NCBI GenBank assembly: GCA_034766995.1
Contig: CM068313.1
Coordinates: 21,249,012 to 21,313,011, forward strand
DNA from: Acanthacorydalis orientalis
Taxonomy: Eukaryota; Arthropoda; Insecta; Megaloptera; Corydalidae
Reading direction: 5' to 3'
DNA length: 64,000 nucleotides
Positions within the stretch are counted from its first letter, which is position 1, and the number at the start of each line of letters is the position of its first letter. Under the pieces are notes generated by a model. The model was not told the DNA's origin, did not search any database, and saw only the letters and a list, made by a program, of their open reading frames with translations. Position numbers and translations under genes: made by a program. Positions 1 through 13,263 of this stretch are shown here, in pieces.

Positions 1-58
1 TACAAATTCCATAAATATTATAAATAGATACATAAATATGTACAAATGAATGATATAT

Positions 59-105
<47 letters not shown>

Positions 106-283
106 TTAGTAAATTAAATGAGAAAATTATGATTATATAATCAGAAAAATAATAATTTTATTAAATAGATATGATTATATTCGAAAATTTTATTTTGACG
201 AAATACAAAGTGAACGGTTCTTAATCAAAAAAAAATTAAATATTGCTAAATAAATTTTATTGTAATAAAGATCATTTGCCTTA

Positions 284-334
<51 letters not shown>

Positions 335-845
335 ACAATTCAATTCTGTCATTTAATTTTTAATTTAGTACTTTTATTTAAGAAAAAGTATTAGAGACAT
401 AATTAATTAATTCGATATACATAAATATAATAGGCAATATTAAAGTATGGAAAAATAGTCCAGCTTTCACAATGCAATATAATAATTGCATTCGTTATCA
501 GTTCAAATCCAACATAGCAAAATTGAATCTACTAATGGAAAATAGAGTTCTGGTACAAATCCCATTGCACATTTATATTGAAATCAGTCGTCTTTTATAC
601 ATGCAACATCACGAAAACATTTCATAACAAAGGACAATAATTACATTACAGCTCCCTTGACAATCTGAATGCTGCAAATAAACATCCATGCGCCTAAAGA
701 TAATAATTATTATTATATACATAACACCACAGCTGTACTGCAAACGTGAACGTTCGCCAGTTTGCATTAAAACATATTCCACAATTTAATAGGTCACTCG
801 TTGATCAGCAACAAAAACACAAACAGTCATTACACATACATACAA

Positions 846-846
846 T

Positions 847-927
<81 letters not shown>

Positions 928-1019
928 TTATACAATTTTTTAAAAAAAAATCATTTTTTCATGTCATAATTCAAAAAATTATATAAATTAAAAAATATGA
1001 ACTCAGACATTTTTATCGT

Positions 1020-1099
<80 letters not shown>

Positions 1100-1148
1100 T
1101 TATATGTATATATATATATATTTTTATATGTATATATATATATATTTA

Positions 1149-1194
<46 letters not shown>
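846..1194. repeat. Two long TA arrays
   Basis: (CA)n then (TA)n at 846-929, and (TA)n with TATG interruptions at 1024-1194. The apparent open frames here are translations of the repeat (alternating Ile/Tyr). Confidence 0.9.
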
Positions 1195-1197
<3 letters not shown>

Positions 1198-1651
1198 CAT
1201 ATACTCACTAGTGAGTAATGTTATTAGTTTCCAAATGAATTCCGTGTAACATATAACTATGCATTTATCAAAAAAAAATTATATAAAAATATCACATTTA
1301 ATAAGAGATGTGTCTTTTATTAATTAAAATATTAAATTTTATACTTAATAAATGGCAACAATAGTATTCTATAAATAATTTGCATGTCTTCATGACGTTC
1401 AAAGATTTAATACATTTTTTAAAAACAATATTTTAGCATGACATTAACAAATAATGACTTACAATATTTTGATTTCACTACAGTGTATTCCAATTTAATT
1501 AAAGAAGATAATTTAAATCTTACCTTCAAATTCAAAGAAATGAGAAATGGTGAACAAAGGTCGGTGTAATTGGATTATAAATTAAGTTTAACATTCTTAA
1601 TTCGTATACATTAAGCAATTGTAAACAAAAATTTATATTAACAAAAAACTT

Positions 1652-1704
<53 letters not shown>

Positions 1705-1865
1705 GTATATATAATCCGTACGGAATTACTCATAATATATATTAATATATAAAAATATTCATTAAATATGTATAAATATATTGATTTTAAAATAGTGTTA
1801 TCCTTGCATGTGCAGCATACTAAGAAAATATCTATGTTTTGAATAATGCAGTTCTCGTACACAAG

Positions 1866-2085
1866 ATCTAGCTTATGTTGACCAAGGGGTTGCTGCCCGA
1901 CTACTTACGGTGCTATGTCCGTAGTGTATGTACTCCAGGGGACAGATGAAAAACTGGCAACGAGGGAAATCTTCCAGATGCCTCAGTGCACAACCCTTCT
2001 AGCACTGGCAGGCCACACCGAGCCCAAAGTCTGCATTCCGAAACGTTACGTTACTGTCCAGTTTCTCTTGTCTTTGTGTTAAAGG
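1866..2085. other. GC-rich island of unknown origin, partly open on both strands
   Basis: About 220 bases of near-balanced composition sit between two TA arrays. On the plus strand a frame from the ATG at 1913 runs 54 codons (MSVVYVLQGTDEKLATREIF...) to a stop at about 2080. Frames on the other strand are also partly open. The composition is far from that of the surrounding DNA and suggests an inserted repeat or an exon of a distant gene. No family is recognised. Confidence 0.35.
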
Positions 2086-2089
2086 GTAT

Positions 2090-2116
2090 ACATATATATA
2101 TACATACATGTACATA

Positions 2117-2170
<54 letters not shown>

Positions 2171-2236
2171 TATATAGATACATGTACATATCTATATATA
2201 TATAAAGAGAGAGAGAAAGAGAGAAAGAGAGAAAAA
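2090..2236. repeat. TA array with duplicated flank, then GA tract
   Basis: A TA array is bordered by two copies of gtacatatctatatatata and followed by a purine (GA)n run at 2205-2236. Confidence 0.85.
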
Positions 2237-2274
2237 TACGTGCACACAAACGTACATACGTGTTATAGATATCT

Positions 2275-2375
2275 AAACCTCTAACGCCTTCATACTCTTT
2301 CTGGAACGCATCCCTTTGGCGTCTGTGATTTGCGTTCAGCAGGTCAGTTCGCTTACTAATCTTATAAGATAGTAG
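2275..2375 (-). other. GC-richer block with a protein-like minus-strand frame
   Basis: On the minus strand it reads [20 protein letters not shown] followed by [10 protein letters not shown], hydrophilic and unlike neighbouring translations. An AG acceptor-like site (ataagattag) precedes it, and GAG|gttta could be a weak donor. It lies 200 bases from the 1866-2085 island with a TA array between, so both may belong to one interrupted element. Confidence 0.3.
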
Positions 2376-2400
2376 AACAACAGTGTTATATAATGTTATT

Positions 2401-2401
<1 letters not shown>

Positions 2402-2497
<96 letters not shown>

Positions 2498-2498
2498 C

Positions 2499-2533
<35 letters not shown>
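2402..2533. repeat. Interrupted TA array
   Basis: About 130 bases of TA with ACATA and ACGTA interruptions. Confidence 0.9.
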
Positions 2534-2537
<4 letters not shown>

Positions 2538-2539
2538 GT

Positions 2540-3347
2540 AGTTTAGCATACTAAAAATAATATTTCTTTTAAAATATAATTATAAACAAAAAACATAAAT
2601 AAGTTTAAACAAAAATATAACTTCAATAACAAAATTCACGGAACAAGATACTATTTGAAAAAATATAGACAACTTCGTTTTCTTATGAACTTAATTACAA
2701 AATACATAATTCTTAAAAAGGATCAATTCTATCCTTGTTTAGATTAAACAAATCATTACAATAACTTAGTTACAAAATGCGTGAAAAAGGTAACTGATCC
2801 TAGAGTCGCAAAGCATATTTTTATTTTTTTAGTTTATCGCGTTCAATATAAATCAAATTGTAGACTGTCTAACAATTCGTTTAAAAATCAGCACCTAATT
2901 CATAATATCATTAATTGTTTTCTTTAAATAATGACAACTAAAAAAAGATACACATACTCTTTTCATACTATACAAATTTATACATTTTTTTATAAAATAT
3001 TATAAACTTTATTAAGAAAATGATTAATTTTCTTTTATTTTTATCATTTCTCAATAAATAATACTAAATATATATCTTTTTCTTAAATTAACAGCTACCT
3101 AACTAGAATAGATAATACTTTTTTGTATTCAAATTTTTAAAACTATTTGTAATTTTTTTCAATTTTCACAATCTAGTATGACAATTTAAAACCTTTGACT
3201 TTCAATAATGATTTTCTTTATTACTAATAGAAGATCAATATTACAAATCAAAGATTGACCTTATTACATTTGATAAATTAATCAAGTGTTTAAACGATTA
3301 CTTCTTGACTACCATATAATCAAATTTTATTACTCTGTAACTCAAAC

Positions 3348-3381
<34 letters not shown>

Positions 3382-3607
3382 TTAAACGTGTGTATATGTG
3401 TGACTTTTTTATACGAAAATGTCTGAGTGTAGATGTACAGCATAGTAAAATGATAATTTTAATAAAATAGCAATCGACTAATAAAAATCAGTATTGTTTT
3501 TGAAAATTAGTGTAATCATAAAAAATATTATTTTACTGAAAAAGTAAACATTTTTAATTTTAAAAATTATAGTAAAATATATTTCAGTGGTTTATGCTTT
3601 CAATTAG
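2540..3607. other. AT-rich DNA, nothing recognisable
   Basis: A short TA/TG array lies at 3350-3374. No open frame with protein-like composition. Confidence 0.5.
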
Positions 3608-3880
3608 TAGCGGTTAAAATTAAATACAAAATCTCCAAATAGCCTTATCAACCATAAAAAGAATAACGAGTCGACGTCACTGAAAAGCAAATTGACGCTT
3701 ACAGCATTCAAGAAAACAATTTCCCGCAGGAAAGCTCGAAAAAGTAGAACACATAACGAGTCTGATTTCATAAGTAGTACCGTTGGGCAAACGGGATATA
3801 ATAATTTTTACTATTAAATAAAATATTGGATAATGTCGTTGAGCTCCGGGATTCTGCGGCAGCAATGCCATGAAATTATG
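3608..3880. other. GC-richer block, open on both strands
   Basis: On the plus strand a frame from about 3610 to the TAA near 3816 has a basic, Ser-rich middle (FKKTISRRKARKSRTHNESD), like a cytoplasmic protein segment. An AATAAA lies just past the stop. On the minus strand 3677-3871 is also open (MALLPQNPGAQRHYP...). Which, if either, is coding cannot be settled. Confidence 0.3.
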
Positions 3881-4317
3881 TTACTACAAATTCGAAGTAC
3901 TGCATTATGTACTTATGTGTACCTGCATAGACACACAATCTGAAGTAACGGTTATTACAGTTTTTTCCGTGATTTTTCAGCTCGTAAGGCTTTAATAAAC
4001 GTGATTCAGCATTAAATTATTGTATTTTATGTATTTAACTCTACACTAGTTGAAATAATCCTGGATTGATTTCTGTTTTATGGGTTCGTTCAAATTTGAT
4101 GAGTTTTTTTTTAATATTTAATGATATTAAATCCTAAATTTAATAATACCTAAATTGTATATTTTTTATAGTAGAACTTTATACATATTTTGTTTCTTAT
4201 ACAATATTTTAAATCGATATTTACAATAAACAATTGTTTTCTATTATACCAATTATATATATTTAAGTAAGTATCCGAATTTATTACATTTATATATTTT
4301 TCCCTGATTTCAACTTC

Positions 4318-4355
<38 letters not shown>

Positions 4356-4422
4356 TGTAATAATTCTTAAACATGGTCAAAATTATATTCATAATTTCCA
4401 AATTCACAGACATTCTCTGCCA

Positions 4423-4635
4423 ATGACATATGTCTGGGAGCATTGTCAAAATGTTAATGTAAATGACTATGAACACAATACAATATTTAATGTATGTCAG
4501 TATTATTTACGTATACACAAGCCACCGTTGGTTATCTGTCAACTGCCAATGGCAGCAAAAACATCACGCTGTTTCCTACGGGACCAATCAAACGTTCATC
4601 ACGTGCAGTTAAAGCGTAACATGAAAATGCAATGA
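4423..4635 (+). other. Open frame of 70 codons overlapping a GC-richer island
   Basis: ATG to TGA, reading MTYVWEHCQNVNVNDYE... and ending ...LKRNMKMQ. The second half (4510-4635) is relatively GC-rich and contains a CCAAT word. No domain is recognised. It could equally be a regulatory island with a chance frame. Confidence 0.25.
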
Positions 4636-5089
4636 CAGGATTCATCGCATAATAATAAAACAAAAAAAAATGTTTTATAATGCAAGTGTATTTGTGGACT
4701 CTGTTATCATAGTTAATTTATGCTTCAACTAATTTGAAAATTATTACAGGCGATTGAATACATAACATCATATTCCAGCAATACGGATGTTACTGTTTTT
4801 TTTAATATATTCATAATTCTCATCAAATTCATCTCTAGATGTATAAACTTAAAAACAGTCTATGCAGGAATATATTATAAACATAGATTTGTACATGAAA
4901 AATTGACATAACAGAAAATTAAAATAATTTCAGATTTATTCAATTATGCAACATGTTATTTTAATGTTTATAAATACTAGTTACATATATATGAATGCCT
5001 TATTCATCATTTTTTAATTCTAAAATGTATATTTAAATTCAAAATTGTATATTTTTTTTATGAAACTTGTTCAAACTTACATTCGCAGT

Positions 5090-5094
<5 letters not shown>

Positions 5095-5157
<63 letters not shown>

Positions 5158-5368
5158 CATATATATATATATATAAGTATTTACACAATCATTAAAAATG
5201 TAATTAATTTCAAATTATAAAATCAAAAAAATACATTTTGATTTTTTTTACAGCCCAATGAAGTGTGAAATAGTATAATATTAATAATTTATAATTCAAA
5301 TTACTTTCATCTTGATTTATATGTATATATATATATATATATGTATATACAAGTGTGTGTGTGTATAT

Positions 5369-5402
<34 letters not shown>

Positions 5403-5404
5403 TT
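5095..5404. repeat. Pair of TA arrays with GT run
   Basis: TA arrays at 5095-5176 and 5321-5404. The second contains a short (GT)n segment (aagtgtgtgtgtgta). Confidence 0.85.
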
Positions 5405-5933
5405 GATATAAAGACATTTAATTTTTAACAATATAAGTGAAGTTTGAATTTATCCAAACTATAATGTATGTCGATTAAATCCAACTTTCCAACAGCTGTT
5501 AAGTAATGTGTTCATAACATTCATGAATCGATAATCACCAGTAAATAGCATAATATTTCAATGAAATTAAATCATGTATATTTACTTTAATGAGAAGTAA
5601 TACAGATATTAAAATATACCAAATGTAATAAATTACAATATAAACATTTAAATATATATATATATATTTCATTTGCTTATGTTTAGATTTTGTACACTGA
5701 TTTCTTCGTTTATAGATATTTACATTACTTCATTGCACTTGTATTAATGTTAATATATATATATACTATATGATCAACAAGATATTCTGACCAGCATACA
5801 AATTATCCCTATAACTATGATAAAAATTAACTTTAGTTTTAAATTTTTATTTAGTATTAATTTAAATTTATATACTCAAAAAATAATTATATATCAAAAA
5901 ATCATATTGTATTTCATTTAATTGTCTTAAATG

Positions 5934-6009
5934 GATATAAATTGCTTGTTTCTTCTCCTTTAGGTCTCTGTTTTTTAACCTAACGGAGAAGAAACATATA
6001 ATTTATATC
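5934..6009. ncRNA. MicroRNA-precursor-like hairpin (candidate)
   Basis: Two 32-base arms pair almost completely: the left arm runs gatataaatt...tttcttctcctttaggt and the right arm acctaacggagaagaaac...aatttatatc. They differ only at an internal bulge of a few bases and one mismatch, around a 12-base loop (ctctgtttttta). Stem length, loop size and small bulge fit a pre-miRNA foldback. A tiny palindromic transposon relic is the main alternative. Expression is unknown. Confidence 0.4.
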
Positions 6010-7559
6010 TTACAGATAGTGTATTCAGATTACATTAATTAATAATCTTAATGATGATAGTAATCAAAATAAAATTAAAAAATCAATTGCAAATAATGTT
6101 TATTAATAATTTGACATGACTTATAAAAGCATTTTTCAAATTTATGTACCTAAATAATTTATACAATAGTTATTCCACCAAGAATAATTTCAATACAGGA
6201 ATAATACAAGTAAAATTAACAAATAAATATATTAAAAAATTAACATCATACATCATATAAAATTTAATTGAAATATTATAAAAATTAATATTAATAAGTT
6301 CTAAAACAAGAAATCTAATAAAAATATCATATTCGAATAGTTTTAACCATTAATTAAGAACATACTATATAGTTTTATAAATAATTAATTCAATTTATAT
6401 AAAATACATCCAATATACATACAATACGCGCAAATATATGAATGTAATTTTAATTACGCATATGTATATATATATATATATATACGTCAACTGTAACCAA
6501 AAAAAAAACTACAATCAAATAGTTAACGCTAAAAGTAGTAATCCACTTACATTAAAAAACACGTTCGAAACAAACATTTACAGCACAATAACATACCAAA
6601 ATATACACAAACGTATATTTATATACAAAACATGACCAAGCTATATATTTATAAGAGAACTTTAAAATGTATGTTATGATACCCATACATATGTATATAT
6701 ATTATACATGTAGCTCTATATATGTGATGACAAAAGGTATGTGCTACATATGTATCAACTGTTCTATCCAAAACCATATATTATCAGATATTTTTTTTGT
6801 ACGCGATTTGAATATAACGGCATCCACTATGTTATATATCCAATCGTATAAGGGTTGGTGAATATTAACAAAATAGTATATTGCAAAAATGTCAATAATA
6901 AAATCAAAATGTTTCGTTAGCTCAAACATATTTTTGAATTTGAATATTATTATTCTTCTAAAAAAAAAATAAATCAAAACCATATTAAATTTACAATGAA
7001 TTGAAATAAAAAAAAAAAAACAAAACTAATTCAAAAAACATCACTTATTAATTCTATATTTTACTCCATTACTCTATCACATACAGTACTTTTAAAAGTA
7101 AAAATTTATTTTTAAACATGAATCTAAAATGCAAATAAATTAACTTTTTTGACTTCCACAATATATATATATATATAAATTTTCAATCGGTGAAAAAAGA
7201 ATTTCAGTTAAAACCATAATCTTAACCACACCAGTAATTACTAAGATAATTTAAAAAATCTCATTAAATAAATAAAACTAATATAATCTTCAAAATATTT
7301 TTTTATTATTATATGGAACGGATAAAAATTATATTATTGTTGGTATAAAATAGAACTCTAACAGTTTATTAGTTATTTATGATATGGCGAACAAAAAGGT
7401 TCTATAAATAAAATATACTAATTACTAGAAAATATAATGTAAAAATAATTATTTGAATCATAAATACAAAATAGAAATAATTCACTTTTAGCTTCAGTCT
7501 TAAATAAGGGGATACATTTTATATGTTTCCTTTTGTCGAAAATCCCAAACTATCATTCT

Positions 7560-7800
7560 TATCAAATAGAACCGTCGTAGATAAAAATATCCAATAGACT
7601 GAAACCCTGTCCGTACAGAAACATCACAACATGAAGTTCACGAACACACATTTCGTTACATGAATGTGTTGTTATACCATTACAAAATAGTTGGATGGGG
7701 TTAGAAGCATCTTGGTCGTGTAAGAGAATGATAAAGTGGAAATCACGCTATACAGGCCCGTTCTAATGATTAATTCTCTAGCTTAATATTCGTCATACTT
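7560..7800. other. GC-richer island without clear coding frame
   Basis: Runs such as gaaaccctgtccgtacagaa, gatggggttagaagcatctt and cacgctatacaggcccgttc stand out from the AT-rich flanks. All frames are broken within about 25 codons. It may be a conserved non-coding element or old repeat. Confidence 0.3.
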
Positions 7801-8732
7801 AACAAATATATATATATTTATATATATATATGAAAAAATACATTTGAAATTTACTGAAAGCTTATACATTCTATACTACCTTTTCGTTTTTACAATTTCA
7901 ATTACTTAGTTTAACAGATATTAGTAGCAATAATAATAACTTAATTATATGAAGTCTGGTTCATTTTCCAAATTTACACATATCGTGAGAAATTGCTACA
8001 AATATAAATTTTAAAATCCAGTCGCATTAATAGTAAAATCCTCGAATTAAAATAAATAATTAAGTATTAATATTATTTAATTAATAATGAAATAATTAAG
8101 GTATGTGTTATTTTAATCTTACAAATTAATGGAAATTTTTCTATATTGACTATATCTTTCGAAAATGATAAATAATTCTCTTACATTTATATCTAACGCA
8201 TTTTGAAATAATATTTTAGATTATCTGTTAAAATAATTGAATCCTAAATGTATTTATTTATACTTTCTTTTCAACTATTAGACAGATTAATAACTAAACT
8301 AATATAAATGAAGAAATAATATTTTTGGTGTTTTGTTCCTTAAAAGCACAATCTCTACGAAAAAATATATTCATTAAAAAAATCATATATAAGAAAATAA
8401 CACCAGTTAATATTTATTATTTTAAACAGTCTACGTAAATTTATTTTTACTACAAATACGAGATCGTGAAATAATTAAATTTGAGAGATAAAATTGGTCA
8501 AACGTATAGATTAAATATAATAATTTATGACGTTAAAATAAGGATTGTATGTAAAAAAATAATATTCAAAAACTATATTCTGCATATTTACAAAAAGAAT
8601 ATATAATTCAAAAAGAAATTAAGTTTAACTATTACAATGTACACGGACTGCAAAATGTAAGTATACTTGTTTCTTTCTTACATTGTTTATAAATTCCTTT
8701 TAATTGTTTTAACATATACTCTCAAACACAAA

Positions 8733-8786
<54 letters not shown>

Positions 8787-8819
8787 CCAAATGAAATTAA
8801 ATTTATATACAGACGCTTA

Positions 8820-9090
8820 TTTATCTTAACATGAACACGGTTCTGACTCTATCAGCCTCAAGTTTGGACAAAGGGTCGAATTCAAGGCAGGGTGATTCCA
8901 GCGAATAACCCATCGAAGAAACAGAACACGACGAGTAAGTATGATGGGTTATAGGAAAGAGTAAGCGGATAAAGTGCACAGGGGCGGCAGGTTCAACTGC
9001 TCACTGGGGAACAGTTCGTGCTATATGCCGTACTTCTTCGTTTGATGCTCTTCACACCCACTCTCTCTTGTTGATCGTACGTTATTCTCA
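8820..9090. other. Strong GC-rich island with a protein-like minus-strand frame
   Basis: This is the most distinct compositional island in the left third. On the minus strand a 59-codon open frame reads AVEPAAPVHFIRLLFPITHH and continues to a stop near 8830. On the plus strand a short ATG frame (MNTVLTLSASSLDKGSNSRQ) of 25 codons ends in TAA, and a consensus donor (gacga|gtaagt) follows. It could be a leader exon, a terminal exon or a repeat fragment. No family is recognised. Confidence 0.35.
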
Positions 9091-10091
9091 AAAATACAAA
9101 TACAAGTATACATGCAACTTAAATATAAATTTTATTTGTATATGTACTCATATATGATTGTACAAGTATGTATATAGTATGTGTTGAGTGGAGATTATAT
9201 ATATATATAATGTATGCATGCGTGTATAATAACTTATGCTGTCACTTACAGAAAATAATTCAGTATCAAAATTAATTATTTTTTAATATCAATTCTCAAA
9301 AAAAGTTATTTTTAAAGAACAAATCAATAAAATAAGAAAATACATGATCATATAATGAATAGATGTAAACGAAATAAAATTATTAACATACCATTTGTTT
9401 TCAATTCACATGGTGCCATTCATAGTTTGTACCACAGGAACCAATTATGTATCAAATTCACTACAAGAATGTCATTCATAAAGTTTAAGAATAAGATTAA
9501 CTTATACGACTCAAAATCTACAATATTTTACTCGTCATCTATAACTCTATTCCAATATTTAATTCTTTCACTACAAGTCTAAGTAATTCCACTGCGTTCC
9601 ATTTTGTCTTCTCGATCTAGAAAATTTCGGTACCTAAATTCATTGTTTTTTTCTTCAATTGATTTCTTCCTATTCCGAAAATTAAAACAAGACCGCTACA
9701 ATATAATACTAAAAAAAGAACTGATGAGATCCTGCTATGAAAATTGGCTACAATAGCAACAATATACAAATTCGGCCAGAAGCTATTTCAAATGAGTCTA
9801 TGATTATTCTGTACAATATTTAGAATAAAAATGTTTATTGACTCAATCAGGATAACAATTCTAAACAATATTTTTTAAATATAATATTTCTTGTATTGTC
9901 ATTTAAATATTTGTAACTTATGTTTCATGTAGAGATTTTAAATAATATGAAGGTACATTAAGTTTTAATAAAATAACAGATTCATATTAGCAAAAGGATA
10001 AACTCCATTTTACAATAAAAAGTTGCATAATTGGCATACTTCCATTTTATTATTTACTTTTAATAATATAAGTTATATCAATTCATTTAAA

Positions 10092-10139
<48 letters not shown>

Positions 10140-10142
10140 CAT

Positions 10143-10183
<41 letters not shown>

Positions 10184-10227
10184 ACATACACACACACGTA
10201 TATATATATATATAACATACACACACA

Positions 10228-10283
<56 letters not shown>

Positions 10284-12934
10284 AAAATTACGTTTTAAAT
10301 TATTTTATTATATCGAAAACATATGCTGTTTGTTAAAATTGCTACGAACCATAGTGTTAAAACAAGTTACGGTTTAATTATATAATTTTCCTCAAACGTT
10401 ACACCAAAAGAAAACAAACAAAAAATAATAATCTAATAACGTTTTTTTTTTTGTAAATGTATAATACTCAAGCAAACAAGATTATAAAGGGATTTCGGAG
10501 ACACGCAGCTATTTTATCTGAAATTATAACTTCTGTGGTCAGAGTCATTAGCTTCAAATGTACTTCCTGCTTGAATCCATATTTCTGTTCCCGAAAGCGT
10601 AATGAAAGGATAATGCAAAATCGTCCTAAAAAAGGGTCATAGTATGTAATGCAACAATGAATATTACATCAATGAATTTGTTTTATCATTTAATTAAATT
10701 CCATGGATAACCTTCATTATGATTCAAATTAATGACGTGTTTTTACGGGGTCTATAATATGTCATAATATCTAGAATATTCTATTATTTTTACCATGCAC
10801 AAACACGCTATTTTGACAGTAAAATATAACAGTGATATTAAAAGTTACAATTTACATATCAGATAAATTTTTAGTTAACACAGATGATTTCAGAGAAACG
10901 CAAGTTTGTTTCACTAGGTAACAAAAATATATATTTTAGTATATTATACACATTTGTAATAAATAAAAACTCAAATCTTAGTTATAATCGTTACAATTTA
11001 AATAATAAATCCAATTAGAGACGATAATTTATTTTTTAAAAAAAAAACACAACCATTGGTATTACAAAGTTCATACACAATACATTTTTTTAATAAAATA
11101 TGTATGTATTGAAAGTTCCAAATTTTATGCTTAATTTATTAATCCTACAAAAATTCTGTCTAAATTTTTATACTCAACTTTAAACATAATAAAACACATT
11201 CATTAATAACAAAAATAACCAATAAATCGATAAATCGATAAATTGAAATTTGAAATATGTAACGATATTGAAATCATTTTTTGTTTCTTTTTTACATTTT
11301 AATGATAAAATTGAAAAAATGCATGAATATTATACAAAATAAATATATAGAAGTAAACAACACCATTATCTCCAACATAACAATTTTTGTCATAGAAAAA
11401 TTCCCGCATACCAATCAAATAATCACATGGATGTGTCAACATCTAGAAAATCGTTCCCTAGATTGCTATTCAAAGTCCCACAACGCTTGAATTGTTTCAC
11501 TTCGCTATATTCTCTGGTTCTCCATTTTATTGATATGCATGTGCTCTCGAGCTACTCCTACTAGGAATATTACTCTTCATCGCTCTCAAAGGACTCAAAA
11601 CTTCCCAGTGAAACATAATATTTGTTTACATGCATAATTAATGTTTTAAGCACGAATTCGACTTTTTTTGTTCAAATATTATTTTCTTAAAAACACTTAA
11701 TATTTGTTCCTTAATTATACAGATAACAATATTACACTCAATATAATAAGTTTGATATTTTTAAATCAATTTTTCACTATATTGCCAACAGTCTTTCAAT
11801 AAAAAAAAATACTTGACAGAAATTTCAGTAAATTTTTAAATCAAATGTTGGCAATTAATATAAATTCTAACAATTAAAAACAAAGGAGATCTATCTATAT
11901 TAATTTCATCTGTGTTGAAACATTTAGCTATATCTTTATTAAAATACAGAAAAAGTGAACGCCGGAATAAACACATTTGTAATTTAATATAAATATCAAA
12001 TGAACCATTTAATAAATAATATTTCTTTCAGCTTATGTATTTCTAAATATATGATATAATTTATTATCTAGCTTGATTTATACATAAAAAAAATATAGTT
12101 TTGTTAATAATTAAAAAAATATGTAAATACAAAAAGTATCAGTTCTTGAAAACAATTTAAAATTTAAACGTAATAGCCATATATTGACCTTCATTTATAA
12201 ATAACTATAGACAAATTAAAAATAAATAACTTGTAAATTTAAACAACTAATTTCTAGAACAATATAATGCTGCTAAATGATTTTTAATAAACAATATATC
12301 CTCATTAGCCAACTAATATACATATATTTCCAATATCGTATATCATTTTCAAATTGTCATGTATAGTTTAGTACGAATTTTCAAAGATTTCCACTATGTA
12401 TTTATGTTTTCTCCGCAAATTTATAAACGGTCAAATAATAGAAATAAAATATATTTTTTTTTAATTTCGAAAAATTAAATACTTTTCTTTCAGTTAGTAT
12501 TTATTTAATTTTATAGTTATTGCATATATAAAGGAATAGTAAACAGAAATATATTAAAATTATTCAAAATCGTCGATCAAAATTGGTGCATATTATTCTT
12601 ATAATGCATTATTATAAATTAATCATAATACATTTAATTACTGTATAACACAAAAATCTATTATTCTACAACACTTAAATGAAGAATACACACTACACGA
12701 AAAACTAAAAAAACTAAATAATAGTTAACACTAAATTAAATAATTATAAAAATGTTATTATTCTTGCTATAATATTTGGATAAATATGTTAAGAAGTATA
12801 TTTTGCTATTACACGATTACAAAAAAAAAATATTATGTAATTATAAAAATATAATTGTATTGAATAATATTCAATAACATTTCTTCTCTATTAACATGAG
12901 CTTCAATCTATCACTATATACGAGCTACATACAA
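9091..12934. other. AT-rich DNA before the coiled-coil gene
   Basis: Short chance frames occur (for example 9355-9582, 10457-10642 and 11281-11490, all plus), none with a domain, splice context or conserved look. The main feature is a compound TA/CA array at 10095-10280. Confidence 0.45.
10095..10280. repeat. Compound TA / CA array with repeated AACATACACACAC unit
   Basis: Three copies of a unit made of (TA)n followed by aacatacacacacac occur in tandem, then a longer TA tract. This higher-order pattern suggests slippage or unequal exchange of a composite unit. Confidence 0.85.
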
Positions 12935-13263
12935 ACCATCAAGGCATAGATATTAAAGCGCGGGTTAGTGCGGTTAAAGCTTTTTAGAATCGCTGTATAA
13001 ACCTCAATATATTTTTATTTGCGCATTCACTGACAGCCCTGACATCTAAGTGGTGTTGTCATTTTAAGTGTCAGCGTAATGAGAGAAGAATATGTTTACT
13101 TTTCGTAGTTAATTACGTCGGCAAAATAAATTGTTTCGTTAATATGAATTAAATTTTTATATACGTCTTTCTGAAATAATTTTGTTTAATCTATATGACA
13201 ATAGAACCTTATTCTTAATTCAATTAGTATGTACAGAAGAGAAATGAAGTGGACAGTCACATT
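12935..13263 (+). promoter_or_regulatory. Probable promoter and 5' UTR of the coiled-coil gene
   Basis: This stretch just before the coiled-coil start codon is richer in G and C than the DNA on its left. It contains a short CpG-bearing patch near 12957-12975 (gcgcgggttagtgcgg) and another near 13020-13080. No TATA box in a convincing position was picked out. The role is inferred from position and base composition; the transcription start was not located. Confidence 0.45.

Noticed and set aside
485..520. Words resembling a tRNA B box (cagttcaaatccaac)
   Set aside because: No matching A box or cloverleaf arms at the right spacing.
997..1218. Open frames of alternating Ile/Tyr/His across TA and CA arrays (here and at about 60 other places)
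   Set aside because: They are translations of simple repeats with no stop in any frame and no gene context.
9355..9582. Plus-strand frame of 75 codons
   Set aside because: Composition follows the AT-rich background and there is no domain or promoter context.
10141..10240. Regular spacing of AACATACACACAC units as a CRISPR-like array
   Set aside because: The units and spacers are all simple TA/CA repeats in a eukaryotic genome.
10457..10642. Plus-strand frame of 61 codons with some Cys and Arg
   Set aside because: Too short, and no supporting signal on either side.
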